Below are positions 51,983-61,451 of a stretch of 64,000 nt of DNA, in pieces; the first letter of the stretch is position 1, and every line of letters starts with the position of its first letter. Source of the DNA: Octadecabacter ascidiaceicola. Its GTDB lineage: Bacteria; Pseudomonadota; Alphaproteobacteria; Rhodobacterales; Rhodobacteraceae. Position numbers and translations under genes: made by a program. Under the pieces are notes generated by a model. It was not told where the DNA came from and did not search any database. It saw nothing but the letters and a program-made list of their open reading frames with translations. The stretch covers positions 124,001 to 188,000 of the forward strand of contig NZ_FXYD01000005.1 of the NCBI RefSeq assembly GCF_900185015.1, given 5' to 3'.

Positions 51983-54301
51983 TTATTCGCCGTAAGGAAT
52001 CCAGATGGTTTTGACCTCGGTGGATTGTGCGCGCCATGTGCTGGAAGGCCATGCGCGCGCCGTGCCGTTGTTGACCCAAGTGCGTTTCAGGTTGCCCGCG
52101 GACTTTGCTTCAATGACCTTTGACACATCTGCCGTAGAAAAGGACCAAACGGCGTCGATGTTTGCATGGGCGGCCATATGTGGTGCGAGTTCTGCGTGAT
52201 TGCCGGTGAGGATATTGGCGACACCTGCTGGAACGTCAGAGGTTTCAAGCACTTGGTAGAAATCTGTTGCCGCGTGTGGGAAGGCTTGGGAGGCCACGGC
52301 GGTCACGCGGTTGCCCATCGCCAGAGCAGGTGCCAACGGTTCGATAAGGCCCATAAGGGGGCGTGTGTCGTCTGTTAGGACGGCAATGTTGCCGACGGGT
52401 TCGTTCATTGCCAAGGCCACGCCACGGATTGGAACGCCCTTTGCTGCGCCGTCGTGTTTGTCTGCCCAAGCAGCCCATGTGAACAGGTGCTGGATGGCGT
52501 CGTCAACTTCTTTTGCGCCGGACTTACCGCCTGTGAGTTGGTTGATGCGGGTCGCAAATTCACTGGCGCGGGCGGACAGGTTCTCGCCGATATAATAGAG
52601 GATTTGCGCACGCAGGTGGCCTGTGGATTTGGACCAGCCTTTGGCGGCAGTATTGGCCTCAATCGCGTTGCGCAGGTCCTTGCGGTTGGCGAGGCTAGCG
52701 TGGCCGAGCAGTTTGCCGGATTTGTTAAACACGGGCTCAGAATAGCCGCCATCAGGACGCGCCTGTTTTCCGCCGATGTAGAGTTTTGCGGTGCGATCCA
52801 ATGGGTCGGCAGGTGTGCCATCCGTGGTGGTGAAAGCCGTCGGTGCGGTGACTTTCGTGGCCTTGCCTTTGGGCTTGGTGTAACCCTGCAAACCTTCCCA
52901 GCCACCCTCACGTCCGAAACCGGACTCGCGCACGCCGCCGAAACCGGCCGCTGCATCCATCAGGTTCGTAGCGTTTACCCAGACGATACCGCTGACCAGC
53001 TTTGGCGCGATATCGAGCGCGAGGTTAACGTTTTCCGTCCAGACGGAGGCCGCCAGCCCGTAGCGGGTGTTGTTGGCGATTTCCACGGCTTCGGACGGGG
53101 TGCGGAAGGTGCAGGCGACCAGCACCGGGCCGAAGATTTCCTCTTGCATCAGCGTGTCGGCTGGCGACATTCCGGTGATGAGGGTCGGTGGGTAGAAACA
53201 GCCTTCGGGTGCAGCGCATTGATACATTTCGCCCGATGTATTTTCGGCAACGATGGCTTTGATCTGTTCAAGCTGCACGACATCAGCGATCGCGCCCATG
53301 TCCATGCACTTGTCCATCGGGTCGCCGATGCGGAGCCCGTCCATGCGGGCGCGAAGTTTGGCGTAGAAACGGTCTGCAATGCCTTCTTGGATAAGCAGGC
53401 GTGATCCAGCGCAGCACACTTGGCCTTGGTTGAACCAGATGGCATCAACGAGGCCCTCAACGGCGCTGTCGATATCGGCATCGTCGAACACGATGTAGGG
53501 GGACTTGCCGCCTAGTTCCAAAGACAGCGCTTTGCCTGATCCTGCCGTTTGTTCGCGGATGATGCGGCCAACAGCGGTGGAGCCAGTAAAGGCGATCTTG
53601 TCGACGTCCGCATCCACAAGCGCTGCGCCTGTCTCGCCATCGCCCGTGACGATGTTGATAACACCGGGGGGAACGCCCGCGGCGGTACAAATTTCACAGA
53701 ACACCATCGCAGAAAGGGATGTGTATTCGGCAGGCTTCAGAACAACCGTGTTACCCATCGCCAGCGCGGGCGCGATTTTCCACGCGAGCATCAGAAGCGG
53801 GAAGTTCCACGGGATGATCTGCCCGCAGACGCCGAGGGCTTCGGCGTTCGGCATTTCCTCGTCCATCAGCTGGGCAAAGCCTGCGTGGTGATAAAAATGA
53901 CGGATCGCTAGCGGCACATCGATGTCGCGGCTTTCGCGGATCGGCTTGCCATTATCTAGGGTCTCCATCACGGCCAGCAGGCGTGAATTTTTCTGCATCA
54001 AACGCGCAATCGCGTATAAAACGCGCGCACGGGCAGCACCATCTTTGGCCCATTTGGGCTGGGCTTTGCGTGCCGCCGCGACGGCGTTTGCGACCTCATC
54101 GGCGGTGCCTTTGGTGACTCCGGCCAGCTTTTCACCGGTGGCCGGATTGGTGGACGCGAAATCATCGCGCAACGGACCCCATTGCCCGTTGATGTAATGA
54201 CCTGCAATGCCGCCACGTTCCGCCAGCCATTCAAGGGCTTCGGTCGCGCTTTCAGGAGCAGGACCGTAGTCCATGGATTCGAAAATGTCTTTTACTGTCA
54301 T
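51983..54301 (-). CDS. Fused tandem aldehyde dehydrogenase
   Basis: 772 residues. The first ~480 form a complete aldehyde dehydrogenase with IIPWNFPLLMLAWKIAPALA, LELGGKSPYIVFDDADID and the nucleophile in NQGQVCCAGSRL. The last ~260 repeat the fold's N-terminal half (DRTAKLYIGGKQARPDGGYS, ALAPALAMGNRVTAVAS) but lack the catalytic cysteine. It sits 4 bases after deoC, so a role in oxidising acetaldehyde from deoxyribose catabolism is likely; the truncated second domain probably has a structural role. Confidence 0.85.
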   Translation of the reverse strand: MTVKDIFESMDYGPAPESATEALEWLAERGGIAGHYINGQWGPLRDDFASTNPATGEKLAGVTKGTADEVANAVAAARKAQPKWAKDGAARARVLYAIARLMQKNSRLLAVMETLDNGKPIRESRDIDVPLAIRHFYHHAGFAQLMDEEMPNAEALGVCGQIIPWNFPLLMLAWKIAPALAMGNTVVLKPAEYTSLSAMVFCEICTAAGVPPGVINIVTGDGETGAALVDADVDKIAFTGSTAVGRIIREQTAGSGKALSLELGGKSPYIVFDDADIDSAVEGLVDAIWFNQGQVCCAGSRLLIQEGIADRFYAKLRARMDGLRIGDPMDKCMDMGAIADVVQLEQIKAIVAENTSGEMYQCAAPEGCFYPPTLITGMSPADTLMQEEIFGPVLVACTFRTPSEAVEIANNTRYGLAASVWTENVNLALDIAPKLVSGIVWVNATNLMDAAAGFGGVRESGFGREGGWEGLQGYTKPKGKATKVTAPTAFTTTDGTPADPLDRTAKLYIGGKQARPDGGYSEPVFNKSGKLLGHASLANRKDLRNAIEANTAAKGWSKSTGHLRAQILYYIGENLSARASEFATRINQLTGGKSGAKEVDDAIQHLFTWAAWADKHDGAAKGVPIRGVALAMNEPVGNIAVLTDDTRPLMGLIEPLAPALAMGNRVTAVASQAFPHAATDFYQVLETSDVPAGVANILTGNHAELAPHMAAHANIDAVWSFSTADVSKVIEAKSAGNLKRTWVNNGTARAWPSSTWRAQSTEVKTIWIPYGE

Positions 54302-54305
54302 AGCC

Positions 54306-55292
54306 TTATCCAATCGCGTGACGCCAACCAGCGGAATAGCCGCCTGTGACGTGGTGTTCGAGTTGCCGTTCGATATCGCCGAGAAGCGATGACGCGCCGA
54401 AGCGGAAGAGATCCGGCTGTAACCAGCGGTCGCCAAGTTCGTCTTTGATCATCGCAAGGTAGACCAAAGCGTCTTTGGCTTTGCTGATCCCACCCGCGGG
54501 CTTGTAGCCGACTTTGATACCTGTGCGATCATGATAGTCGCGGATCGCGCGGATCATGGTGAGGGTCACAGGCAGGGTCGCGTTGATAGGTTCTTTGCCG
54601 GTAGAGGTTTTGATGAAATCAGCCCCTGCCATCATACAGACCAACGAAGCCCGCGCGACGTTGCGCAGCGAGCCGAGTTCACCTGTCGCGAGGATCGCTT
54701 TCACATGGGCCTGTCCGCAGGCGGCACGCATTTCCGCCATTTCATCATAAAGCGCCTGCCAGTTGCCTTGCAGGACGTGGCGGCGGGTGATGACGATGTC
54801 GATTTCCTCTGCACCGTGGCTGACGCTCTCGCCGATCTCGGCAATGCGCAAATGGAATGGGGACAGACCAGCGGGGAAACCAGTGGACACGGCGGCAACG
54901 GGAATGCCGGACTCTTGCAGCGCGTCAACAGCGGTTTTGACCATGTCGTGATAGACACAGATCGCGCCCGTGGTCAGACCTTCCATACCGAGTGCCTTGA
55001 GAAGGTCAGCACGTACGGGTTGGCGGGCCTTCGCACATAGGCGGCGCACGCGGCCTTCAGAGTCATCGCCTGATAGGGTTGTGAGATCCATTAGGCTGAT
55101 CGCCTTACACAGCCACGCGGATTGATATTCCTTTTTAACGGAGCGACGCCCCGGAAGGGTCACTGCGCGGCGTTCAATTGCGGAAGTGTTCGCCTGAACA
55201 GCCTTAACCCATGATAAATCCAATGGAATCCCGTCGTTGCGAGGTTCCTGAACTTGCGGCAAGTGCGTTTTGGTGGGGTCTGTAGTTTGCAT
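54306..55292 (-). CDS. deoC: Deoxyribose-phosphate aldolase
   Basis: 328 residues, a long form. Schiff-base lysine in GADFIKTSTGK and the second catalytic lysine in VGYKPAGGISKAKDA; the carbinolamine aspartate is probably that in IDIVITRRH. It cleaves deoxyribose-5-phosphate into glyceraldehyde-3-phosphate and acetaldehyde; the aldehyde dehydrogenase downstream fits that chemistry. Start at 55292 (MQTTDPTKTHL); an upstream in-frame ATG is unlikely. Confidence 0.92.
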   Translation of the reverse strand: MQTTDPTKTHLPQVQEPRNDGIPLDLSWVKAVQANTSAIERRAVTLPGRRSVKKEYQSAWLCKAISLMDLTTLSGDDSEGRVRRLCAKARQPVRADLLKALGMEGLTTGAICVYHDMVKTAVDALQESGIPVAAVSTGFPAGLSPFHLRIAEIGESVSHGAEEIDIVITRRHVLQGNWQALYDEMAEMRAACGQAHVKAILATGELGSLRNVARASLVCMMAGADFIKTSTGKEPINATLPVTLTMIRAIRDYHDRTGIKVGYKPAGGISKAKDALVYLAMIKDELGDRWLQPDLFRFGASSLLGDIERQLEHHVTGGYSAGWRHAIG

Positions 55293-55373
55293 TTTCAGCA
55301 CCGTGTTGTGAAGCGAAATCCTGTCACGAGTGCGGGGTATTGGCAAGCCACCCATCAGGTTCGCTACGCGAGG

Positions 55374-56216
55374 TTACGGTCTTGGCTGAACAAGCTCGCG
55401 TTGGCGCGCGCGTCGGTAGCGTTGTGGCGTTTCACCATGGGTCGCCAAGAACAGCTTGTGAAAGTGAGACAGGTTAGGAAGGCCGCAATCTGCGGCGATT
55501 TCAGCAAGCGGATCGGATGTACCCGTAAGTCTGCGCGCTGCGTATTCCATGCGTTGTGCATTGACGTAATCAGACGGGGTGTTGCCAAGGAAACGGCGCA
55601 TTGTGCGTGATACATGGGGATGCGCACGGCCTGTGGAGGCGACAAAACCCGCCGCGCCGTCGCGAAACACGTCTGGGTTTTGGGCCGCGTTACAGGCAGC
55701 GATGAGCCAATCGGGGGCATCGGTCGAAAGCCCTTCTGGCGGACGATCGAGCGCTACAAGAAGCGGTAGCAAGAACGCCTCAAGGAACAATTTACGGCGT
55801 GGGCTACGTTCCAGTTGCAAGGCTGCTTGGTTTAGGGCGGCAAGTTGGCGGATGTCACGGTGCGCAACCTCAAGGCCGCGCCCCCAGAACGCGACACCGG
55901 ACAGGTCATCATGTCGGTTGCCGATGGCGTTGATGACGCCTGGCCGAATAGCGAGGGACACAACCATGGACGCCTCACCGCGGCCTTGCAGACCATGTGG
56001 CTGGTTTGGGGAAATGAAAAGAAGATCGCCTTCACTCAGGTCTTGCTTCCCCGTCGGGGTGTGCAGCCGCACGGCGCCGTTCTGCACCCAGAGCATTTCA
56101 TGGAAGTCTTGCGTGTGAAGGCGCGGCGGACGGCGTGTATCCAGTTCGGCACGGCTTAGAAAGAATGCCTCATCAGGGCCGAAGGTGTCGCTGGCGGAGA
56201 GTGAAATATAGTCCAT
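55374..56216 (-). CDS. AraC-family regulator with cupin domain
   Basis: 280 residues. An N-terminal cupin-like sensor has FHEMLWVQNGAVRLHTPTGK and FISPNQPHGLQG; the C-terminal AraC domain (about 175-275) includes NLSHFHKLFLATHGETPQRYRR. It lies directly upstream of deoC in the same direction (81 bases), so regulation of deoC is plausible. It is divergent from rpe. Confidence 0.88.
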   Translation of the reverse strand: MDYISLSASDTFGPDEAFFLSRAELDTRRPPRLHTQDFHEMLWVQNGAVRLHTPTGKQDLSEGDLLFISPNQPHGLQGRGEASMVVSLAIRPGVINAIGNRHDDLSGVAFWGRGLEVAHRDIRQLAALNQAALQLERSPRRKLFLEAFLLPLLVALDRPPEGLSTDAPDWLIAACNAAQNPDVFRDGAAGFVASTGRAHPHVSRTMRRFLGNTPSDYVNAQRMEYAARRLTGTSDPLAEIAADCGLPNLSHFHKLFLATHGETPQRYRRARQRELVQPRP

Positions 56217-56333
56217 ACGTCAAATTACCATACTCATCGCAGAAATTACACGTGGCGCATCGCCGCGCACAGTGGCCCGTGACATCTGTTGAACTGCGCG
56301 GTAATCAGACGGTGAAAAACACAAAGGATTCCC

Positions 56334-57023
56334 ATGCCATTTGATCGTTCCATCAAGATTGCACCGTCCATTTTGTCCGCTGACTTCGCCAACTTAGGCG
56401 CTGAAATTCAAGCGGTTGAGGCGCAGGGCGCTGACTGGATTCACGTGGACCCGATGGATGGCCATTTCGTGCCAAACCTGACGATCGGGCCAAATGTCGT
56501 GGCAGCCATTCGTCCGCACGTGAAAACGTTCATGGATGTGCATCTGATGATCTCGCCAGCCGATCCCTATATCGGCGATTTTGCTAAGGCGGGAAGTGAT
56601 ATGATAACCATCCACGCCGAAGCGGGCCCGCATTTGCACCGTTCGTTGCAGTCTGTACGTGCAGAAGGGAAGCTTGCCGGTGTTGCGGTTAATATGACGA
56701 CGCCGCTGGACGGTTTGGTGGATATTCTCGACGATATCGACATGATCCTGATCATGACGATTAACCCAGGGTTTGGTGGCCAGAAGTTTACCCATTCAAT
56801 GGTCGAAAAAGTTGCGCGCTGTCGTGCGATGGTCGGTGATCGGCCGATCCATATTCAGGTTGACGGTGGAATTGACCCAAACACTGCACCTATGGTTGCC
56901 AAGGCCGGCGCTGATGTTCTGGTTGCTGGGTCCGCAGTTTTCCGTGGGGGATCTGTTGAGGCCCCAGACGTTTACGGCGACAACATCCGTGCGATCCGTA
57001 AGGCGGCCGTAGCCGCCCTTTAG
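56334..57023 (+). CDS. rpe: Ribulose-phosphate 3-epimerase
   Basis: 229 residues. A TIM barrel with APSILSADFANL, metal-binding HVDPMDGHFVPNLTIGP (about 37-53), INPGFGGQKF, and VDGGIDPNTAP with the catalytic aspartate. It interconverts ribulose-5-phosphate and xylulose-5-phosphate in the pentose phosphate and Calvin pathways. Preceded by AAAGGA. Ordinary length. An independent transcription unit next to the two-component system. Confidence 0.96.
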   Translation: MPFDRSIKIAPSILSADFANLGAEIQAVEAQGADWIHVDPMDGHFVPNLTIGPNVVAAIRPHVKTFMDVHLMISPADPYIGDFAKAGSDMITIHAEAGPHLHRSLQSVRAEGKLAGVAVNMTTPLDGLVDILDDIDMILIMTINPGFGGQKFTHSMVEKVARCRAMVGDRPIHIQVDGGIDPNTAPMVAKAGADVLVAGSAVFRGGSVEAPDVYGDNIRAIRKAAVAAL

Positions 57024-57026
57024 GGT

Positions 57027-57071
57027 CTGCACGCAATCTGCACAAACGCGATAATGTGTCTGCACAAACGT
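57027..57071 (+). promoter_or_regulatory. Phased direct repeats upstream of the two-component operon
   Basis: TCTGCAC occurs at 57027, 57038 and 57060, i.e. 11 and 22 bases apart, and the last two extend to TCTGCACAAACG. Spacing in steps of 11 bases is typical of OmpR/PhoB-type response-regulator sites on one face of the helix. It lies immediately before the leader ORF and regulator genes. Confidence 0.6.
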
Positions 57072-57113
57072 TTTTCATAAGGGGGCAAACCCGAATGAAA
57101 AGGATGCAGACAC

Positions 57114-57242
57114 ATGACGACATTGACCCAAGCCGTACCATCGAAACTACAACTGGACGGCTGGTGGCTGGACCACACCACACGCCCGTTCCCCAAGCGC
57201 GTTGTTGCCGCTAAGGTGCGCCCCAAGGAGGCCGCGCAATGA
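57114..57242 (+). CDS. 42-residue ORF leading the two-component operon
   Basis: MTTLTQAVPSKLQLDGWWLD begins the predicted peptide, which ends in a basic stretch. AGGA lies 9 bases before the ATG. Its TGA overlaps the ATG of the response regulator (ATGA), the same coupling used elsewhere in this genome. Too short for homology-based naming. Could be a leader peptide or a small protein of the signalling pathway. Confidence 0.55.
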   Translation: MTTLTQAVPSKLQLDGWWLDHTTRPFPKRVVAAKVRPKEAAQ

Positions 57243-57934
57243 GCCAGACAATCCTGATTGTTGATGATGACGGCGACATTCGTGACGTCGTGCGCATCGC
57301 GCTGAGCCAAGCGGGTTATCAGACGGAAGAGGCCGCTGATGGGCGTGTCGGATTGGACGCTATCGCGCGCCTTAAGCCTGATCTGGTCGTGCTGGATATT
57401 GGTTTACCGGAAATGGATGGGCTCGAGGTATGCCGAACCGTGCGGGTGACGTCAGATGTGCCGATCCTGTTTCTGACCGCTCAAGGCGATGAAATTGACC
57501 GGATTGTCGGCCTTGAGATGGGCGCGGATGACTATTTGGCCAAGCCATTCAGCCCCCGCGAATTGGTTGCGCGAGTAAAGGCTATTTTGCGGCGTGGCGG
57601 GGCTGTGGTTGATGATCAACCGTTGCGTCATGGTGTGTTGGAAGTCGATCCAAGTCGCCACCTTTGCCGCGTGCGCGGGGATGTCGTGACGCTGACGGCA
57701 CGGGAAATGGACTTGTTGGTGAAGTTGATGACCCGCCCTGATCAGGTCCATGCGCGGCCTGCATTGGTGGACGCGATTTACGGCACGAATGTGCATGTTA
57801 GTGACCGAACAATGGACAGCCATTTGCGCAATCTTCGGGCCAAGCTTGGGGCTGCGGGTTGCGGTGACGCTGTTGAGACGATGCATGGGATTGGCATTCG
57901 TATGGGGTCGTGTCTGGGTGTGAAAAGCGCGTGA
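57239..57934 (+). CDS. OmpR/PhoB-family response regulator
   Basis: 231 residues. Receiver domain (1-120) with the acidic pair VDDDGD, phospho-acceptor in LVVLDIGLPEMDG (about 54), and lysine in YLAKPFSPREL. The winged-helix output domain (about 130-230) contains LTAREMDLLVKLMTRPDQV and DRTMDSHLRNLRAKL. It overlaps the kinase gene by GTGA. Signal unknown. Confidence 0.94.
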   Translation: MSQTILIVDDDGDIRDVVRIALSQAGYQTEEAADGRVGLDAIARLKPDLVVLDIGLPEMDGLEVCRTVRVTSDVPILFLTAQGDEIDRIVGLEMGADDYLAKPFSPRELVARVKAILRRGGAVVDDQPLRHGVLEVDPSRHLCRVRGDVVTLTAREMDLLVKLMTRPDQVHARPALVDAIYGTNVHVSDRTMDSHLRNLRAKLGAAGCGDAVETMHGIGIRMGSCLGVKSA

Positions 57935-58860
57935 AGCGGATCGTCGTCAAATGGCGTCCACCACTTTGGATGGTCGTTGCTGTGACGCTGTGTGTTGTGC
58001 TGTCTTTGCCAATAATCGGTATCTTTTTCGTGCGCTATATGTGGCCTGTTATGGGCTATCAAGAAGCGGTCTATGCCGCTGCTATCGGAGTTTTTGTAGC
58101 CACGTTTATTGTGGGCTGGGTTTTGTGGCGGTTGTTGTTGCGCCCAATGATTGCAATGCGGGAGCGCGTTCTGGGTTTGCGTCAAAATGCGACGGGTGCA
58201 CTTGATCCGCTTGAGCATTACGGGACGGCGGACATGCAGGCGCTTGGACAGTCATTCCTTGATATGGCGCGTGCGTTGCAGAACCGAGAGGTAGTGCTGC
58301 GCAGCTACGCGGATCACGTCACGCATGAGCTAAAATCGCCTTTAACGGTCGTGCGCGGCGCCGCGGAGTTGTTGGCCCTGCCCGATTTGCCGACTAAGGA
58401 ACGCGAGCGTTTGCTGGGGCGAATTGGTGCATCGGTTGAACGGATGACTGCGCTTTTGGATGCCCAGCGATCGCTCGCGCAGGCACAAGAACCTGCGGCG
58501 CAAGGGCAGGTTCGCCTGTCCGAAGTGGCGCAGGGTGTTGAGGTGGAGCAAGACGGGATCGTCCCGTTGTCTGAGGACGCGTTGCGTTTGGTTTTGGACC
58601 ACCTGATTGGCAATGCGAAGGCGCATGGCGCGACTGAGGTGACCGTATCCTACGATGGAACATTGATCGTGCAAGACAACGGGTCAGGCGTTTCCGAAGG
58701 GAATGCGACGCGTATTTTCGAACCCTTTTTCACCACACGAAGAGAAGCCGGCGGAACCGGGATGGGGCTATCTATTGTGCGACGCACACTGGAGGCGCAC
58801 AGCGCGCAGATCGAATTGGTCTCCAGTGATCAAGGCGCGCGTTTCGTGATTACCTTCTAG
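57931..58860 (+). CDS. Sensor histidine kinase
   Basis: 309 residues with two transmembrane helices (about 13-35 and 45-68) and almost no periplasmic part, then HAMP-like and HisKA domains with the phosphorylated histidine in DHVTHELKSPLTVVRG (about 130). The ATPase domain has NAKAHGATEVTVSYDG, VQDNGSGVSEG and GGTGMGLSIV. The short sensor part suggests it senses in the membrane or via a partner. GTG start overlapping the regulator stop; an upstream GTG at 57910 is possible. Confidence 0.93.
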   Translation: MKRIVVKWRPPLWMVVAVTLCVVLSLPIIGIFFVRYMWPVMGYQEAVYAAAIGVFVATFIVGWVLWRLLLRPMIAMRERVLGLRQNATGALDPLEHYGTADMQALGQSFLDMARALQNREVVLRSYADHVTHELKSPLTVVRGAAELLALPDLPTKERERLLGRIGASVERMTALLDAQRSLAQAQEPAAQGQVRLSEVAQGVEVEQDGIVPLSEDALRLVLDHLIGNAKAHGATEVTVSYDGTLIVQDNGSGVSEGNATRIFEPFFTTRREAGGTGMGLSIVRRTLEAHSAQIELVSSDQGARFVITF

Positions 58861-59783
58861 GGGTTCATGCCTTTTTTGGTCAGGAACGACGGCAGCTTTT
58901 TTGCTTCATCGGAACTGGAAGCTTCAGCTGCTGCGTCGGGCGCGGGTTCGGACATCGCCTTAATCGCAGCTACGCCACTTTCACCTAATGGAATTGTTGC
59001 GAATGGGCCGCCGATGCACAGTTGCGCGCGGTCAGACGGATCAGAAGGCGGAGCGTCTGCAAACAGGCTTTCAGCCCAGTTTTCTGCGTTGTCTTTCGGT
59101 CTATAACCTAGGAACGTCGCCTTCGCATTGGAAACGGGCGCGCGGTCGTTATTGGAAACACCATAAACAACGGCAAATCCGGTGGTGGTTGCAGTAACGG
59201 CGCGGTCGACCAAGTGGCGCAGGTCGTCATAGCTTAGCCAAGTCCGCAAAGCGCGCAGGTTCTGTGGGATTTTTGTGCAAGAAAAGATGCGCAAATGCAC
59301 GGATTCCATGCCGCGTTTTGCCCAGTAGAGTTTCCCGAGGTCCTCAGAAAAGCACTTGGCGAGACCGTAGAATGTATCGGGGGCATGATCGGCATCCGTA
59401 TCGATGCCTGCCGCGTTCTCATGCATGCCAACGGCATGAACCGAGGACGCATACACAACGCGTTGAACGCCGTGGCGATGTCCCGCTTCCCAAACGTTGT
59501 AGGACGACAGGAAGTTCGGGCCGAGGAGCGTTTCGAAGGGGCGTTCATCCGCAATGGAGGCGAAATGCACCGCTATGTTCGCGCCTTCCATCAAAGGCAG
59601 GACTTCGTCGAAGTTCGCGCAGTCTGCTTTCACGAAGGTTTCGTTCTCAAGTAACGTTTCCGGCGCGTCTGAAATGTCCACCGAAACCAATTCGTCAGCC
59701 AATGCCGCAAGGGTAGAACGAATTTCCATACCTAGGTTGCCGCAGGCCCCCGTGAGGACGATTTTCTTGTGGAGTTTGCTCAT
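58857..59783 (-). CDS. NAD-dependent epimerase/dehydratase (uronate dehydrogenase-like)
   Basis: 308 residues of the extended short-chain dehydrogenase family. The NAD-binding motif is TGACGNLG (about 11-18) and the catalytic YxxxK is YGLAK (about 135). Similar to uronate dehydrogenases, but substrate unproven. The last ~45 residues are an alanine/serine-rich extension. AAAGG precedes the ATG at 59783. Overlaps the kinase gene's stop by four bases. Confidence 0.82.
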   Translation of the reverse strand: MSKLHKKIVLTGACGNLGMEIRSTLAALADELVSVDISDAPETLLENETFVKADCANFDEVLPLMEGANIAVHFASIADERPFETLLGPNFLSSYNVWEAGHRHGVQRVVYASSVHAVGMHENAAGIDTDADHAPDTFYGLAKCFSEDLGKLYWAKRGMESVHLRIFSCTKIPQNLRALRTWLSYDDLRHLVDRAVTATTTGFAVVYGVSNNDRAPVSNAKATFLGYRPKDNAENWAESLFADAPPSDPSDRAQLCIGGPFATIPLGESGVAAIKAMSEPAPDAAAEASSSDEAKKLPSFLTKKGMNP

Positions 59784-59845
59784 GTAGCGGCCTTTCCTTT
59801 GTTGCCGCCACGCTTCACGGTTGTGCTGCAAAGGTCAAGGGCGGG

Positions 59846-61372
59846 TTAGTCGATGATGTTAAATACCGCGCGGATTTCCGCGTCCTGCTTGGCGGATAAA
59901 TGCGCAGGATTATGGGTGTTTAGGATATCATCGACCCGCTGTTTGGCGCGGTCAGCCGCTGATTGTGCGCCACCGTCGGCCCATGTCTTGGGTTGTTCGC
60001 GATCCGCAAGGGATGGGTAGTGATAATCACGCTCCATTGCGGCGTAGGTGTGCTCAGAGCCTAGGAAGTGACCGTCGCCAAGTATGGATGCGCAGATTGC
60101 GTCAAAGCCTAGGTTTTCGTCACTAACTTCTATGCCTCGCAGTGCGCGGTAGGTCATCGCATGCATTTCATCATCGAGAACGAAGGCCTCGAATGATGCG
60201 CCGAGCAGGGCAGCCGTCATACCGGAAGATTCATAGATGAGATTGCCACCCGCAAGGGCAGCGGCGAGCGACGTCATGCCCTTTTCTACGCCGTATTGCG
60301 CGTCCAGTGCTTTGGCGTCTGTCATGGATGCAGCCACGCCTGACGGTAGGCCTAGCCAGTTAGACAGCTGCGCAGAAGCGGCGTTGAGGACCGTGGTTTC
60401 CCCGCCGCCACCCGCGAACGCACCCGAGCGTAGGTCGATTACCAATGGCCAGTTGGAAAAGACCATCGGGAAGCCGGGGGAAATGACGTTGACCATTACA
60501 AGGCTCGCCAGTGTTTCTGCCAAGGACTGCGCCAGGAAGCCGGCGAGTGTCGCAGGGGCGGTTGCGCCGGCTTGCGCGGCCGTGATGCAGGACATCGGGA
60601 TGTTATGCTCGATGCATTTGTAAACCACCTCAACCGCGTCCTCACCAAAGCGCATCGGCGAGATCACAGGGCTAATGTGGGTTTTTACGAAGGGACGTTT
60701 GGAAAACTCGCCCTCACCGCCAGCCGCGATATCGAACAGATGCACAATTGGATCGACATGTTCCGCGATGGTGAACGCGGTCGCGACGGGTTTCGTGGTG
60801 CCGCGCATGAGGGCGTAGGCTGTGTTCACATCAAGATCGTGCATGTCGGGAACATCGGTGGCGATGCAACAGCGCGTGAACCATGCAACGTTATCAAGGG
60901 CGTCTTGCAGGCGGGTGAAATCGTGCAGGTCTTGCAGGGTCGATGGGCGGTAAAGGCCGGTTTCACGGTCCAACGTGTTAACGGCCGCGCCACCTGTGCC
61001 GAAGTAGACCTTGTCGCCACCGACCTCGATGGTGCGGTTAGGGTCGCGGCCATGCAACGGAAAAACTTTGGCGGCTTTGTCGAGAATGTCCTCAACCAAG
61101 GCGCGGGGCATTCCAATTCGACCTTTCCTTAGGTCGGTGCAGCCTGCCGAAATCAAATCATTCCAAAGGCGCATTGGGACTTCGCCCATCCCGAGATCTG
61201 AGAGCAGGCGTAGCGCGGTATCATAGATAGCCTTGCAGTCGGCGTCGGTCAGCGGGCGATATTGACCTCCGACTTGCCCGGGCGCTGCGGGATTCACGGC
61301 GACCGGAACGGCACGTTTTGCGTGACGGGCAGCACGGCCACCTGTGCGGCGGGATGATGTCGGGTTCGTCAT
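59846..61372 (-). CDS. Trimethylamine methyltransferase (MttB) family protein, non-pyrrolysine type
   Basis: 508 residues. The family fold includes AIYDTALRLLSDLGMGEVP, TLDRETGLYRPSTLQDLHDF and MTDAKALDAQYGVEKGMTSL. The pyrrolysine of archaeal MttB is absent, so it belongs to the group with members such as glycine betaine methyltransferase (MtgB) that transfer a methyl group to a corrinoid protein. No corrinoid protein gene is visible here. The start at 61372 lacks a clear ribosome site. Clustered with a demethylase-type oxidoreductase and a LysR regulator, consistent with quaternary-amine breakdown. Confidence 0.88.
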   Translation of the reverse strand: MTNPTSSRRTGGRAARHAKRAVPVAVNPAAPGQVGGQYRPLTDADCKAIYDTALRLLSDLGMGEVPMRLWNDLISAGCTDLRKGRIGMPRALVEDILDKAAKVFPLHGRDPNRTIEVGGDKVYFGTGGAAVNTLDRETGLYRPSTLQDLHDFTRLQDALDNVAWFTRCCIATDVPDMHDLDVNTAYALMRGTTKPVATAFTIAEHVDPIVHLFDIAAGGEGEFSKRPFVKTHISPVISPMRFGEDAVEVVYKCIEHNIPMSCITAAQAGATAPATLAGFLAQSLAETLASLVMVNVISPGFPMVFSNWPLVIDLRSGAFAGGGGETTVLNAASAQLSNWLGLPSGVAASMTDAKALDAQYGVEKGMTSLAAALAGGNLIYESSGMTAALLGASFEAFVLDDEMHAMTYRALRGIEVSDENLGFDAICASILGDGHFLGSEHTYAAMERDYHYPSLADREQPKTWADGGAQSAADRAKQRVDDILNTHNPAHLSAKQDAEIRAVFNIID

Positions 61373-61451
61373 GGGGGAAGCGTCCACGTTGAAAGGCATG
61401 AGCGCAAGCATCGTAGACAAGATGCGGAAAATCGGAAACGTTGATTTCCAT

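Noticed and set aside
52454-53404. 316-codon plus-strand ORF
   Set aside because: Antisense to the aldehyde dehydrogenase, which has all catalytic motifs.
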